Assembly (NCBI GenBank): GCA_030549775.1
Contig: CM060175.1
Coordinates: 79,144,245 to 79,208,244 of the forward strand
Source of the DNA: Tamarix chinensis
Taxonomy: Eukaryota; Streptophyta; Magnoliopsida; Caryophyllales; Tamaricaceae
Reading direction: 5' to 3'
DNA length: 64,000 nt
The position numbers and the translations under genes are program-made. Position 1 is the first letter of the stretch. Each line of letters begins with the position of its first letter. This document shows, in pieces, positions 36,890 through 50,305 of the stretch. A model generated the notes under the pieces. The model was not told the origin of the DNA. It did no database searches and was given only the letters and a program-made list of their open reading frames with translations.

Positions 36890-39800
36890 TTTTTTAATGT
36901 CCAATGGGATAATTAAGAAACAAGGTATGAAGCATATAAGCTCAGTAGAGTATTTTTCATATCATTTATATGAAAGGAATTCAAAGTTATTGGCTATATT
37001 ATCTTCCATGAGAATTGTCCCACAATTAATTATTGACTCATATACTATGCTAACTATTAAAGATTGACATACAATACTTTACATAAAAAACAATTATGGT
37101 GTGAATTGTATAGTAGACTAACAAATGTAATTTTAAGGAGTGAGACTGATCCATCAACACAAGAAAAACAAGTTATATTACCATTTTCATTCATTAGTGG
37201 TGCTTGATATATGATTTAGAACTATCAAGACACTATGGAAACTTGTATAAGGGTTGGTTATTGTGATATGTTTATCACATTTACTTGTAATCCATAATGG
37301 TAAAAAATAGTTTTTTTCAGAATAGAGGTCTCAAGGTCGATGATCGCCTAGATATGGGTTGTCGTATTTTTAAAATTAAATGTATTATATTATAAAATAT
37401 ATTCACAATAATAAAATATTTGAAATAATTAAATCAAGTAATATTTCATACTTGCTTTATCAATTATATTAGTCATTTATTGATGTTATAATATGTTATA
37501 TCTTTTCTTTATGTTATTTCAATTGTAATTATATCTACTATTGCATTCTTGAATAGTGGGTTTCCATATGTACATATATAGTTATTTCTTGTACCAAAAT
37601 ATAAGTACCTAATAGGAAGTGATATTGATAAAATTATGGAAGCTGAAATTTTAGATAATAGAATTGATCGTGCATATTACACAACAATTAAAGATTATAT
37701 GGTAGATGAATCATGTGGCGTTAATGGAAGAAACTCCCTTTGTATGTCTTATAGTTATTGTACAAAGTATTATCCCAAATATTTTTTTTTTGAATCAACA
37801 ATTGATGATGATGATGGATATCTCATGTATAGAAAATGTGACAATGGAAGAACAATGGAGAATAATGAATTTAATCTTGATAATAGGTTTGTTATTCCTT
37901 AAAATCGTGTTTTTCTTTTGAAGTATGGTGCACATCTAAATGTTGAGTGGTGTAATTGTTCTTGCTCTATCAACTATTTATTTAAATATATCAACAAAGG
38001 GCTCAATTGTGTTACTACTTTGTTTTATGGAAGTATAATGGATGGCGAAGTAGCGATAAAGGCCGACAAAGTTTGAATATACTATGATTGTAGATATATA
38101 TCATCATATGAGACATCATAAGGATTATTAAAATATGTGATTCAATTCAAGGATCCATCATTTGAAAAGTTAGTCTTTCACCTTATAAATCAAGAAAATG
38201 TTAATTTTTTTATTCTGATATGATCGATGATGTTGTTGATCAGTTATTTATTAAGAAAAGTGTGTTCCTAGCTTGGATGAAAGAAAATGAGGAATATTAT
38301 GAGGTAATGAAATTAACATATGTTGAATTTTCTACGAAATTCATTTGGTATAAGTATAATAGTGAATAACGACCAAAGAAGAAGATGTTCTCTATAAGAC
38401 GGATTTTCTATGACCTTTCTTATACTGGTGAACTATATGTCTTCTTAATATTGTTCATGAACCTAGAATTTATGAAGAGATAATATGCATTAATGGAGAG
38501 GAACATTCATCATATCTTGATGTTTACTATGCTCTAAGTTTGTTAGATGATGATAAAGAATATATCAATGATATTATCAAGGAAAGTCATTGGGCTTTTG
38601 CATCTTCATTAAGAAAAATATTTGCCACATTATTGTTAATTAGGTCATTTCTACAGCCTTAAGTTGTTTGGGCTGATTTTTAGATTTACATGACAAATAA
38701 TATGTTTTAAAGACAATGCTTGATGTTACAACACAAAGGCAGCTTACCTTACATATCTATTTTATATTATTTAATTTTTTATGTGGTTAAACTAATTTTA
38801 CTTATCTTTTAAAAATTATTGAATTAGTTTTTGGAAATTAATTTAGAAGATGATGAGATAAGGAAATATTTTTTGGCAGAGGATGAAAAGTTATTGTAAA
38901 AATATGGTAGTAGCTTACAAGAGTTTAAGAAAATACCATTCCAACCCTTTAAGTTTTTTTCAATCATTGGAAATACATTTATACATTAATAATTTTGTTA
39001 TGATTGGCAAACTTTGCATCAAGAACTCAAAAAATATCTATCAAATATGATTGCATAACATAGACATATATATGGCACCATAATGGAGGCAACTAGGTCA
39101 GATATAGGTGGATTGTTCTTTATTTGTGGATATAGAGGAATTTATCCGTAACTATCATATGTAAAGGATATATTCTATTAAATGTGAATTAAAGTGGAAG
39201 CACTTTTCTTTTTTATTACCAAGTGGAAGATTAACTCATTCTCGATTCAAAATAAGGTAGTCCAATAGTAGTGTCGATTGTAAGGTGTAAACTCATAATA
39301 TAGGATGAAGTTCTAATGATGCACATATAGTGCTTTGAATCTTTAGATAAAACCATGAGACATAATTTATGCTTCAACAATGAGTTCTTATTTGATAATC
39401 CATTCAGAGGGAAAATAGTTATTCTTGAAGGAGATTTTTGACAAATATTACCTGTGATTCCTAAGGGTAATTAGCAATACATTGTTCATACAATTTTTAA
39501 CTATTCATACTTATGGAGAGATTATAAGGTGTTATGATTGACAAAGAACACAAAGTTGCAAAGACTTAACTCGATCAATGAATTTGCTAAGCTGAAGAAA
39601 CTTTTAGAATGGATTGCAAGCATTAGAGCTGGAATAGTTGGAGATTCTAATGATGGTTATGTAACAATCAAAATTCTAGGTGATCTTAAAATAAAATATT
39701 CTAACAGTCTAATTGCAACTATAATCGAAAACATGTACCTACAATTTACAAGAAATATTATTGATGATGCTTATTTTGAAGGAAGATCTATACTAGCACC

Positions 39801-40260
39801 AACTCTTATATTATTGAGTATATCAATGAATAAATGTTTTCAATTTATTCAACTAAAGAGAAAATATATTTGAGTTCAAATACGACGTGTAAATTTGATT
39901 TGAATAGCAATTTTTTTATAATATTTACACACTTTAGAGTTCCGAAATGGAATTAAGTCCTATGTTGTGCCAAATCATGTCGTGAATTTGAATATTGGTA
40001 CATTTGTTATGTTATTAAGGAATATAAATCATTTACATGGGTTATACAATGATACTAGAATGGTCATCACAATGCTTGGAGCTCATGCCTCAAAATAAAG
40101 GATCTTAAATGGAAGTAATGTTGATCATCGAATATTGTTGCAACTAATATAGTTAACACCTTATGATTTGAGGCTAATTTTCAAGTTTAATAAAACACAA
40201 TTTATGTCTCTCCTTTTTTTAAATAAAAAAACTTGACATTTGATCATGGTCAATTTTATA
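36890..40260 (+). pseudogene. Decayed Helitron Rep/helicase
   Basis: Pieces in all three frames follow the order of plant Helitron proteins. The N-terminal Helitron-like domain (36,930-37,310) has EYFSYHLYERN, LPFSFISGA, NYQDTMETCIRVGY and FITFTCNP. The Rep region (37,545-38,100) has SCGVNGRNSLCM, DNGRT, LDNRFVIP and [10 protein letters not shown]. The Y2 motif YYDCRYIS is intact at 38,080-38,103. Further pieces are VEFSTKFIWYKYN (38,325), LLDDDKEYINDIIKESHWAF (38,540-38,600) and helicase pieces GKIVILEGDF, ILPVIPKG, LTKN and RSILAPTL (39,400-39,800), then VMLLRNI and GLYNDTRMVI near 40,010-40,070. The second metal-binding His motif is degraded (PYVH for PHAH) and Walker A reads GYRGIYP then stop (39,127). 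Many stops and frameshifts. No clear 5'-TC or 3'-CTRR ends were found. Confidence 0.82.
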
Positions 40261-41468
40261 TCATAATTTCACAAGTTACAACTTGTAGATGTTTAAAAAG
40301 TTTGATATGCAATAATCATGTTGATGAAAATAATTAAACTATGAATGTTATATTTAAATAATTATTCGAAAAGCTTTGAACACATAATTTTACTGCTAAG
40401 GTATCCATATGATATTTTAAATTTTCTTACAATTAATATCACCTTATTAAATAATTACATAATAGTAGACTATTTTAAATTTTTAAATTATCAAAATTTA
40501 AGTACAACTAAGTTATCAATACCTTTATGCATTATACGGGTGAAAATCTAGTGTTTCTTAATACACAAATGTTAAGCAAAGTGTTGATGTGATTTATATT
40601 GTTGAATGTAAGTGCATAAATGATAAAGGAGTATTAGAGTTGGTTAGTGATGTGAGGTCAATTGTAAATTTATGTTAAACAAAATTTTTATTTATTTAAT
40701 GATATAATCTACCCTTTTGAATGATGAAATACTTTTAATTGATTTATTTGTCTCTTTATTACCATAAGTTTTTCTATCTTGATTTATGTTGTTTGTTCCT
40801 ATAAATTGATTTGTCAATGGTACATGCTAGTTGGAGGCATATTCATCCATGGTATTTTCATGTTTTTTTATTAATCTAAATGTTAGGTTTTTTATTAAAT
40901 AAATACTCGATGTTGTTGAAGAGTGGCTTGATTTATATGTGTGAATATATCTATAAATTCTATGGCGTTTGCTTGATCTTCAACTCAATTAAGCCAAGTT
41001 CATTAATAATTGTTTAAGTTGTTGCAGAATTTAAGCATATGCGTAAGATAAGCAACTACTATTTGAGTACTAGAAAAATAAAATAAAATGTTTGGTATAT
41101 TGTAGTAGTAGTTATTAGTTCTTGTAGATACACTTTTGAAAATTAGAGATGCAATGATAGTTTTGATAAATGCGTTCTCTTCAAAATTATTTACTCCTTT
41201 AGAGGTGTGTATAGGAGATGTTAGATAGTTGACTGCCCATACTTTGATCAAATCATTACAGGTACAAAAAAATAACCAAAAAATATAAGAAAAAAATAAC
41301 ATCCATGGATAATGTGGCAAGAACAAGATCAATAGTTATCTTTATTGATTTCCTATGTTTCCTACAAGACCCATTAGGATAACACCATGCAAATTTTTTG
41401 GATGGGTGAAAAGGGTGATTTTTATATGCTCTTAGCCATCAAATTAAGGTGTCTTCACTATGCCCACT
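40261..41468. other. AT-rich region without recognised features
   Basis: No gene seen. It may include the Helitron 3' flank. A frame of 109 codons at 41,003-41,332 (minus) matches nothing I recognise. Confidence 0.4.
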
Positions 41469-44242
41469 TGTAATACCCCGCTTTTTAAAAAACCTTAATT
41501 ATAAATTAATAATCGTATGATTAGTTATAATTATTATTTTAAGAGGTTTAATATTAAAAGTGGTATTATTATTTGCATTATTACAACAACTTAAATATAA
41601 ATTTAATCAGGTTAAAATTTTAATAAAAATTAGATTATTTAATTTAATCTTAGTTATACCCGTAAATATTATCCTAAATTATTTTACTAATAATCTTTTG
41701 ATCCGTAACCTAAAAATAAATTCCTAAAATTTATTCCTGATTATTTTACTCTTTCCAACCCTTTTTAAACCTATCCTAACCTGGATAATTTTTCCCGGAT
41801 TATTTTTCTACCCGGTACCCTAACCTATCCAAATTAAACTTAAAACTAAATAAATAAATTCCTACCTTATCCTATTATTTTACCCTCTACTCTACCCTCT
41901 GTTGTGCCCTAAATATCTCTCCCAAAAATTTTCTCTGTGTTCTCCTTACTGCACGCTACCATCACCTCACCCTCTTTGTTTTTTTATATACTCAACACAT
42001 CCTTCCCCCGCTGTATTTTTTTCCCTCAACTATCCCCCAACCAAACTGCCCCTACACCCCTTCCTTTCTCTACCCCTTCGAGCCCCTGCATCTCCCTATC
42101 CCCCTCTCTGTTTGGTTCGATCTCCCTAGCTTCCCCGAGCCTCCAACCAAACAAGTACTCTACATTATATACACACACACGCACCAACTCTCGTAGCTCC
42201 CATTCCAGCGACCACAACCACCGTCCACCATCATCTTCTCCCCATCGCGGCCCCTCCCTACTCCTTTCCTGCATCACCATAACCCTAGGCCTGGCAACCA
42301 TCAACCCTCAGCACCCCAGCTGCCTCCCTTCCTTTGTCCATCCAGCCCTCCTTTTCATTTATTTTCGTCGACCAACAACTCCCCTACATCACCACCGACC
42401 GACCATCACCTAACCCCCTACTCCATCTCTCCTTTTGGATTTCCTAGCTGTCTAGCCCCAACCTGCACAGCAGCCACCAACCAACCTCCCTTCTCCCTCT
42501 TCTTCCTCTTATTCCCGCCCCTCCACTTTCTTATGTCGCATACATCAACCAACCATCCCACACCCTCCACTATAGCCTCCCCTTCGAACCATCATGGTAG
42601 AGCTATCATCACCGTTGCTCAGCTCCTCCAACCCACCTCACCAACCCATCCTTTTCCAGCGGCACCCATAGCTCCCCCAACAAATTTTGTGTAGCCCGCA
42701 AACCACCGCAGCCAGCACCACCTTATCACCACCAACCACCACCATCACCTAGCCCAACCATCGCCACTAGCTGCCACCTTGCACCCATATCCCTACCTTA
42801 CCCTTGCATCCCTCCCCCATTTTTGCCTGAGGCTTTGAGTTTTGTAAAAGTTTGGTACCCATAATAAATGTAAGGGTATTTTGGTAATTTTTTTAAAATA
42901 AATATTTTATTATTATAATTAATATTTTACCTGATAGATATTAATTTGGTAATTTTTGTATTATTTTTAGGTACAGAAGGTTGATTAGCTGGATCCGATA
43001 ACTTTAGTAAGATACAACTATTTTTGTATTTTTGTTGGAATTCAGATAATCGTTATACTCTACTAAAGTGATAAATATTGTGTGATAGCATATTAAGGTT
43101 TTTATGTGTGAAATATGTTAAGAATGCTTTGTACGATATAATTATGTATTATTAATTGTTATCATGAAAATTAAAAAAAATGAGCATGTTATCTAATATA
43201 AAATATATCGAGTACGAATGTGTGATCAAAGTAATTATTATGTCTGGAAAATATATCGTATAATAGGTATGTATAAAATAATAAGTTTAGCATGCTTGAA
43301 CATAATTATGAAATAATTAATACAGATAAGTACCCTAGGGGTAATATGGTCATTTAGAGTGTGTTATGATTTTTATCCCAAAAAACATGTTTAATGTGTA
43401 TTAGCTGTTGTTGAGTATGTGAGCATATATTTTGAATGGATTAAAGGTGAGAAAAAGAATTTTATGTGCAAAATTATGTATAAGGGCAAAATGGTCATTT
43501 GACATATCTGATAATTTAAATTGTGTAATAAATAATTTATTTATGGTGTTTTAGCCTTTTCATGACAAATAAAAAAAAAATGGAATTACTATTTAAATAG
43601 ATGATAATTTGGAATTTTTGGTCTCATGGGTATTTTGATCATTTTTGGCTTAAAGTGTACATATGTGAATAATTGAGCCTAGGTTGACCTTAGTATATTT
43701 TGATGTTGGCCTCGATATTGACCTTGATTATGGTTGTCTCGGATGATTGGAAATAAGAAAAAATGATTAATTATAGAAATTAAATTTATCTATATTGTAT
43801 GCGATTTCTTAGTCACCTTAATAAAATACTAATACTTAAAGTGAGAGACATCGAGATCGAGAATAGTGGCTCCTCAGATTTTGCTACCCTAAGGATGTGG
43901 TTTAGCCCATGATGATATTGGTTTTTTGCTAGTGTGCCTTAATGCCCTTGTCAGGCCCTACATCTTACTCTATTCCGTTTTGCGGACTAATAGGGGGTAT
44001 GCACACTTATGGATTAGGTGTCCTTGTCGGTAGGTTACTATGTTACCTTCGTATACCAATGCGACCAGGGTACCTTTACTTCATTGGATTGATAGTCGGT
44101 AGGATATTATGTTGCCTTGGTGCACCGGTATGACTGGAGTACATTTATATCTCTAGCTTGATTGATCTCCCCTAGAGAAAGTAAATAAAGGTGGAAATGA
44201 TATGATTTGATTGAAATAATGATTATCAGATTATTGGACTAT

Positions 44243-44465
44243 TTGGTAGTAGCCTTCGCACCTACATGTGGTTTTGGTAGTAGCATTTGTGCCTACCTAT
44301 GGTTTTGGTAGCAGCCACTTGTGATTTTTTTAGTAGCCTTTGTGCCTACCTGCGGTTTCCTGTGGTTTCTGTAGTAGCCTTCATGCTTACTTATGGTTTT
44401 GGTAGCAGCCTTTGCGCCTACTTGCGGTTTCGGTAGTAGTCTTCGTGCCTACCTGTGTTGGTATT
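44243..44465. repeat. 31-bp tandem array in unit G
   Basis: Units read GGTAGTAGCCTTCGTGCCTA then CCTGTGGTTTT, with starts near 44,245, 44,276 and 44,307 (period 31), about seven copies. Confidence 0.85.
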
Positions 44466-45182
44466 ATGTCTATGAGCAAACCTGTGATGTCATGGATTTT
44501 TATTATGATGTACCTGTAAGTATACCTAGGATGATATGGATCTTAGTATATTATACCTGTGAACATACCTGTGATGTATGTAATTGGTTGGGATTTATGA
44601 TGAGAAATGAATTATGGTGTGAAGGTTAAAATTGTGGTGCAGAGTTGGATTTTAATTATTGCTTTAGAGAGTATCTCTAGGATGTTCGTTAATAAGTTTA
44701 GTTATTTCAGATGAATGAATATGAGTAGTACGTGACCTTGATAGAATTTGATTATCTAAATGATTATTATATCTCAATCCTCGTATGTATATGTTTAGGC
44801 CTTATACCATGTTAGTTGTATGCCTTACATGTGTTCTATATTGTTTTAACATATTAGTTTGGTATAAAATGTTGCTCAATACCATAGTACTGAAGGGTTC
44901 ATTCTTGTGGGCCCTGCCTATACAATGGACTTTGCAGATCAGCCTCTGAGTTCAGTCAAATACTGGTAGTTCAGATTTGAGAGTGTAGGGATATCCGGTA
45001 TCTCTGTTGCTATCTTATTTTCGGTTGTATTTGGACCCTTATGTCCTCCTGTAATTTCTCTCTTGAGTTTTGTAAACTGCTGATGTTGTTTTTCATTAGC
45101 ACGGTATTTATCTAACGTTCTCTCTATTATGATTTTTGTAATCATGTTATTAATTTAAGCGGAGTAATGATTTTAGCCTTAG

Positions 45183-45318
45183 CATTTGGTATGAGAATAG
45201 TAGAAGAAACTAGATTTGTACCAAGTGTGGCCATAACACCCTTCATTTTTATTATTTTCACTTCCACGCTTATCTCTATAAACGAAAAATTTTCAGTAGT
45301 AAATTTGGGGGTGTTATA
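45183..45318 (+). other. Two-hairpin tail of unit G
   Basis: Hairpin 1: CATTTGGTAT (45,183-45,192) pairs with GTACCAAGTG (45,218-45,227). Both arms differ from A while pairing is kept through wobbles. Hairpin 2: ATAACACCC pairs with GGGGTGTTAT at the end. Confidence 0.6.
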
Positions 45319-45874
45319 CCATTTCCTACTTCTATTTTGATCATAGATTCATCTTTTGATTCCAATACTTCATGTTTTTCGATTTTTTTTGCTTCAAATT
45401 AATCAAGGATTGTTATGGGTAAAAGTTACAAAATCTCAGACAAATTATTTAAGCTTTGAGAACATGATTTTGAAGTTTTTTCTAGTGATTGATTTTGTTT
45501 TTTGAATTTGATATGTATAATTTTCTATCATCTTAATTTTAGCATATAATGAAATATAAATTTTGAACTCAAAGAGGCCGAATTATCTACAAATTTGGCA
45601 AAAGTTTGTAAAATGAGTTTCATTTAGTATAATAAGCCTTTATATTGTATTTTTGGTTAGGAGAATCTAAAGAACTAAATGAAACCTCAAATGCATGCAT
45701 ACATGTAGACATATTACAGCTTAGCTTCACATATAGATTTTGATAAATATATATAGCTAGATGAAATTAAAGCTTTTTCTTTCATTATAATTATTCAAGC
45801 AAGTACAACGAGATGGATAGGCGATCAATATTTGTTAATTAGTTAAATGGCTAGTTTTTTTTAAAATAGTGATA
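45319..45874. other. AT-rich region, nothing recognised
   Basis: No credible gene or repeat structure seen. Confidence 0.4.
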
Positions 45875-47300
45875 ATTAGAGCTGGAAAAAGTTGAGCCGA
45901 CTCGTCTAACTCGACTCGATCCAAGCCTGACCCAACTCGATGCTGACTCGATTATAAGTGATTCGACTCGACTCGAATTCAACATGTAACTCGACATCGA
46001 CTGAACCCACCACCAATCTGACCCATTATCAACCCGACCCGCTATCAACTTCACCTGATCCGACTTGATAAAACCAAATTCGATATTAATCAGTTATGAT
46101 AATAATAAAAAAAATACATATATTTGATTATTTATTTAAAGGTTTTAAAAATATATTATTATTTAAAATTTATTTATTTTTCTTACTTTGATTGTAAACT
46201 TGCTTATTTACCAATGATATTCTAATTTTACTTTTTTTTTGCATAAAAATACAACATTATAAAGCCATAATAGTAAATAAATAACAATTAATAACACATT
46301 ATTAATCACATCCTTACATGAATTAAACTTAATGCATACTTACGAGGTCAATGATTTAAATTAATTTTGGTGGTCAATGTCTGATTTGATCTAAATCTAA
46401 ATTGATTCAATCTAAGATTAGCTTGATCCAAACCCAACCGGACCCATCAAAACCTAAAAATATTTGTCAAGTTAATCCAAACTTGATCCGTCAAATTAAC
46501 TTGAACATAAATTCACCTGAAAACGAGTTTGCTTGGCCCAATCCTAATCTGATAAAGATGTAAACATGGTGGGTTTAGGGCAGGTACGCCCATACCCATA
46601 TTCGTACCCATACTCGAATTCGTACCTATATCCGAACGGATATCTACTTACATATCTATATCCGTATTCGTTAGATATCTGTTACTCGATAAATATTCTG
46701 TTTATCTATTAACGGATATTATTTAGAGGATAAATCAATTACACAATGGATAAACCCATTTAGAGTTAAGTCAAATAATAATTTTAACTTTAATTTATAT
46801 TATATTTATTTTAACATTAAGGGTAAAAGGTTAATTATATATCGGGTAAATGGGTACATATATGGATATGGGTATGGGTACGGATAAGGATATCTCGTAC
46901 CCGTATAAAACGGATATTTTTTTTTTCAATCATCCGTATCCGTTTAAGTATTCGATGAAAAAACCCAACTTGTTTAAGATAAAATCCTTCCATTTACATC
47001 CATAGACTCGACCAGACCCTACCCTGGCTACAAGCTAACCCAAAATAATTGAAAACCGACCTGAGTCGAAAACCTAAACTATTTCAACCCAAACCCGATC
47101 CGACCCGGTAAATTAACCCGATACAATCTGGATTTACAATGACCTGAACTCGACCCGACCCAAACCATTCGGCGACCCAAAATGACCCAAACCCTAAATG
47201 ATCAAGCCCGATCCACAACCAATCTGCAATGAAAATGACCCACAAACAACACAATCCGATAACGATCCGACCCAAACCTGACCCGCTTGACTTGATTACC
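45875..47300. repeat. CCCGACC/CTCGACTCGA-rich degenerate repeat
   Basis: Two blocks (45,880-46,080 and 47,000-47,290) are rich in GACTCGACTCGA, AACCCGACCCG and GACCCAAACC words, with a similar CCAAACTTGATCC style between them. Such CCCGACC-rich repeats are common at ends of plant DNA transposons. The blocks are interrupted by the sequence at 46,550-47,005. No ends or target duplications could be fixed. Confidence 0.45.
46550..47005. mobile_element. hAT-MITE-like element with GGGTATGGGTACGG subterminal repeats
   Basis: The left side starts near TAAAGATGTAAACATGG and continues with CCCATACCCATATTCGTACC. The right side has GGATATGGGTATGGGTACGG and closes with CCATTTACATCCATA. The terminal words are imperfect inverted repeats (GATGTAAAC versus GATGTAAAT) and the subterminal blocks are complementary (TACCCATA versus TATGGGTA). 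No 8-bp duplication was found. Confidence 0.5.
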
Positions 47301-47999
47301 ACATATTGTTTTAATACATGTATATACACAATAGTATAGGCAAAGCGAAAAGACAAAATAACTAATATTTATGTAGTCAATACGATAAAGAAAGTAAGCT
47401 ACTAATTAATAAATGTAAAAAATAACTATAATGAGAAGAAACCCAATTTATTTCCATGTACCAATATATTTCATTATAATAATTGTGATTGAGAAGGGTG
47501 ATATACATTTGTGTTGAATTAGAATTATGTGAAAAGTCATTAAAACAAATTATATGCATCTATCTTTGGCATTTCTTAGAGATTCTTTTTTTTTTACATT
47601 TCTAAAAGATATTTTCTAATCTTTTTTTATTTATTCTAATCTAGGATAATACTTAATAATGATGGTGAAGCTTTTTATGATGATGATTATTATTATTAGT
47701 ATTGATTTATTTACATGGACATGAATTATTGTAGTTCATTTATATTTTGATAAGAACATAATGTTCTTTATTTTGGGATTTGTAGTCTTCTTAGATATTT
47801 TGAACAACGACTCTCTTTTCCCCCTAATAATATGTAAAGATCAAATAACTATGTAATTGATGAATTATGTATTCCATTGTGATTCAAATAAAATTTAATA
47901 ATGGTGCTTATATTTGATTAATATATGCATAAGAAATGACAATATGTAGGATTTATAATGAATATAAAAAGTTGTGATGTGATAGTTGGAGAAAAAACC
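47301..47999. other. AT-rich region, nothing recognised
   Basis: No gene or clear repeat; a short GATGATTATTATTATTAG run occurs near 47,680. Confidence 0.35.
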
Positions 48000-48534
48000 C
48001 AACAAATAAGTAACAATATTATCTAATATTGTCATTGCAAAAAATGTTTCATCATTTGCAACAAAATAATTATCGTAAAAGATATTATTGATAACAAAAT
48101 AATCCTCGCAAAAACTAATACATCATTGGCAACAACACTATAGCCACAACAAATGGTATATTGGCAAAGAAATAGTTTTTGCAAAACATAATATATTATT
48201 GGCAATGAAATAGTTGTTGTGAAAAATGGTACATTGATGACAAAATAGGTGTTGAGAAGAATGATACATAATTGGTAATGAAATAGTCGCTGTGGAAAAT
48301 ATTAATGCTTGAAAATTTATGAGTTTCGTTATTGACAATAGTATAATCTTTAACAACAAAAGATGTTATTGCAAAAAAAAATTATTTTTTGCAGTGATAA
48401 ATAATCTTCGCATAAACCTTTAATGACGCTAAGATAATTAATGATGAGTTCTCATTGCCAAAAATATAATATAGTTGCTAAAAATATATTTGCCAACAAA
48501 ATTTTTTGTTGCTAAAAATCTATTTTTTATTGTG
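48000..48534. mobile_element. CACTA-like terminal region
   Basis: Many degenerate copies of TTGGCAACGAAATAGT- and GTTGTGAAAAATGGTACAT-like words, typical of subterminal repeats in plant CACTA (En/Spm) elements. At the right edge, TTTGTTGCTAAAAATCTATT then TTTTATTGTG reads on the minus strand as CACAATAAAAAATAGATTTT, close to a CACTA-type end. The left end and transposase are not visible, so it is a remnant or a non-autonomous copy. Confidence 0.5.
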
Positions 48535-50240
48535 TACGTAAACCCTAATATAACCAAACACTAGATCCGTAACTCTAAATAAAAATATGTATATTTACTC
48601 TTTTTAATTACTTTACAAATTATATATGAAGGCATAAAATTGCCTACTAATTGAGGGGCTCAACTAGCTTCAACTCGTTCTACAAGCAAGGTATTAAAGA
48701 GCATAACCACAACTAGTGGTAGGCAAGCAACAAAAAGAAGCACACTCGAAGGCTTTTCGTGTTTTCATGGTATAAGCACTCATATATCTCGCAAGAAAAT
48801 GGAACATGATAGTCTTTATGGTCATGGTGATCTGAGTGCTGATGATCAATATACCTCACAATGGTGTAGGTTCTTTTTTAGGAAATTATAGTGGTGGGTG
48901 ATATTAGTCCTTATAGATATGGCAGTGGTTCTAGACAATTCTTGGTGGTCCACTAATTCATGAGATTTTAAAGAGTTTTAAGGATCATGTAGTATACGTC
49001 ATATGGAACTATAAGACAAGCTTTACCATATGTGTCATCATCTCATAATCATTTACCTTATCATTGTTGCCTTCTAATGTTGATCCAATTGTAGGATTGA
49101 GAGCCGCTAAGGATCAACTCTTGATTTAGTTATCTTAGGGAGTTGCGATATCCATGAGTAGATGCCATAGAGGTCATTAGGGTTAGTGGGCTCAATTATA
49201 TTCTCTATGCCATGTTTGAGCATCATAATTACCTACTAATATCCGGCTTTGTCTCCGAGGGGCATCTCAAAACAAATAGCTTCTATGTGGTCTTTAGAAA
49301 GGTGATGGTTATATTGCATGATTGTGTCATTGATGATTGTAACAACTAATTTTAATGATTATGTAATATATTGTGATGATTTTTGTAGTTTTGTTGATGA
49401 TTATTAGTGTCAAACAAGATAATTTTTGTGCTTTTAATTAATGATGAAGGCACATAAAAATATTTTAGGGGCAAGTTTAGTAGAAATTAAACTTAGGATT
49501 TTTAATTTGTAGAAACACACAACTGAAGTACAAAATCATTTTTTCTTATCTATTTATATGTAGTTTTATGATATGTTTCACCACATAAAATATTTCTTAT
49601 ATCCGTTGGTACTCTCACATCATCTAGGTACATCTAGTACATCTTACAAAGTATATCCGAACATGTATAGATAATTTGAATGGCATATGGGTCAAGCTTG
49701 GATCAAGTAGTAGTTATTAGTAGTAACCACTAGCATCCTATTATATTTGATAGTATATTGTTAGTAGACAAAGATCCCTTCTTATTTTTAAGAAAAAAAA
49801 TGCTAATTGACGAGTCTAAATATGTCAAATGTTATTACACCTATACACCTTATAAACTCCCGGCTATCTTTATCAATCCACATGCAAAGCGCAAACAACT
49901 TTGTTTGGCAAATGTTTTTAGGCCAAAAAATTCTTAACACTGTCCGACACCATTTTTAAACTTCAGTGCCCTAGGAAAAAATTGTAGTGATTATTTATTT
50001 ATTTATTTTTATTTAACTTTCTCAATTAAGTATGCCAAACATCTTACGAATTTTACTTCAAGAAACAACAAGAACCGGCACTAATTATGCCAAGAACAAA
50101 TTACTAAATATAGCATTTATACTTGTTGTAACATAAACTACACTAATTTTTCCACCACGCCCTATCTTATGCAACTTCCTACTATACTATATACATATAA
50201 AACCGCAACATACTCAACCCAGAAACAGAGTTCTTTTCCC
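48535..50240. other. Intergenic region, nothing recognised
   Basis: AT-rich; no credible coding sequence. It probably holds the 3' flank of the gene at 50,306. Confidence 0.4.
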
Positions 50241-50305
50241 ACCTATGCTTATACCAACACCATCTCTTCTATACGACAATGATATTTGACACAGAACAAA
50301 ATTGT

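Larger units (their letters stand above)
41469..45318 (+). mobile_element. Unit G: forward LTR-like element, divergent subfamily
   Basis: The ends are TGTAATACCCCGC (41,469) and AATTTGGGGGTGTTATA (45,318). Flanks CCACT (41,464-41,468) and CCATT (45,319-45,323) are a 4-of-5 target duplication. Length is 3,850 bp. It has an AT head, a polypyrimidine tract (41,865-42,830), a middle part sharing words with B (ACTAATACTTAAAGTGA then GAGATCGAGAATNGTGGCTC, compare 8,293 and 43,830), a private 31-bp array (44,243-44,465) in place of the CCACCGG array, and the two-hairpin tail. No coding domain is seen; the 158-codon frame at 41,937-42,413 is compositional. Confidence 0.75.
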
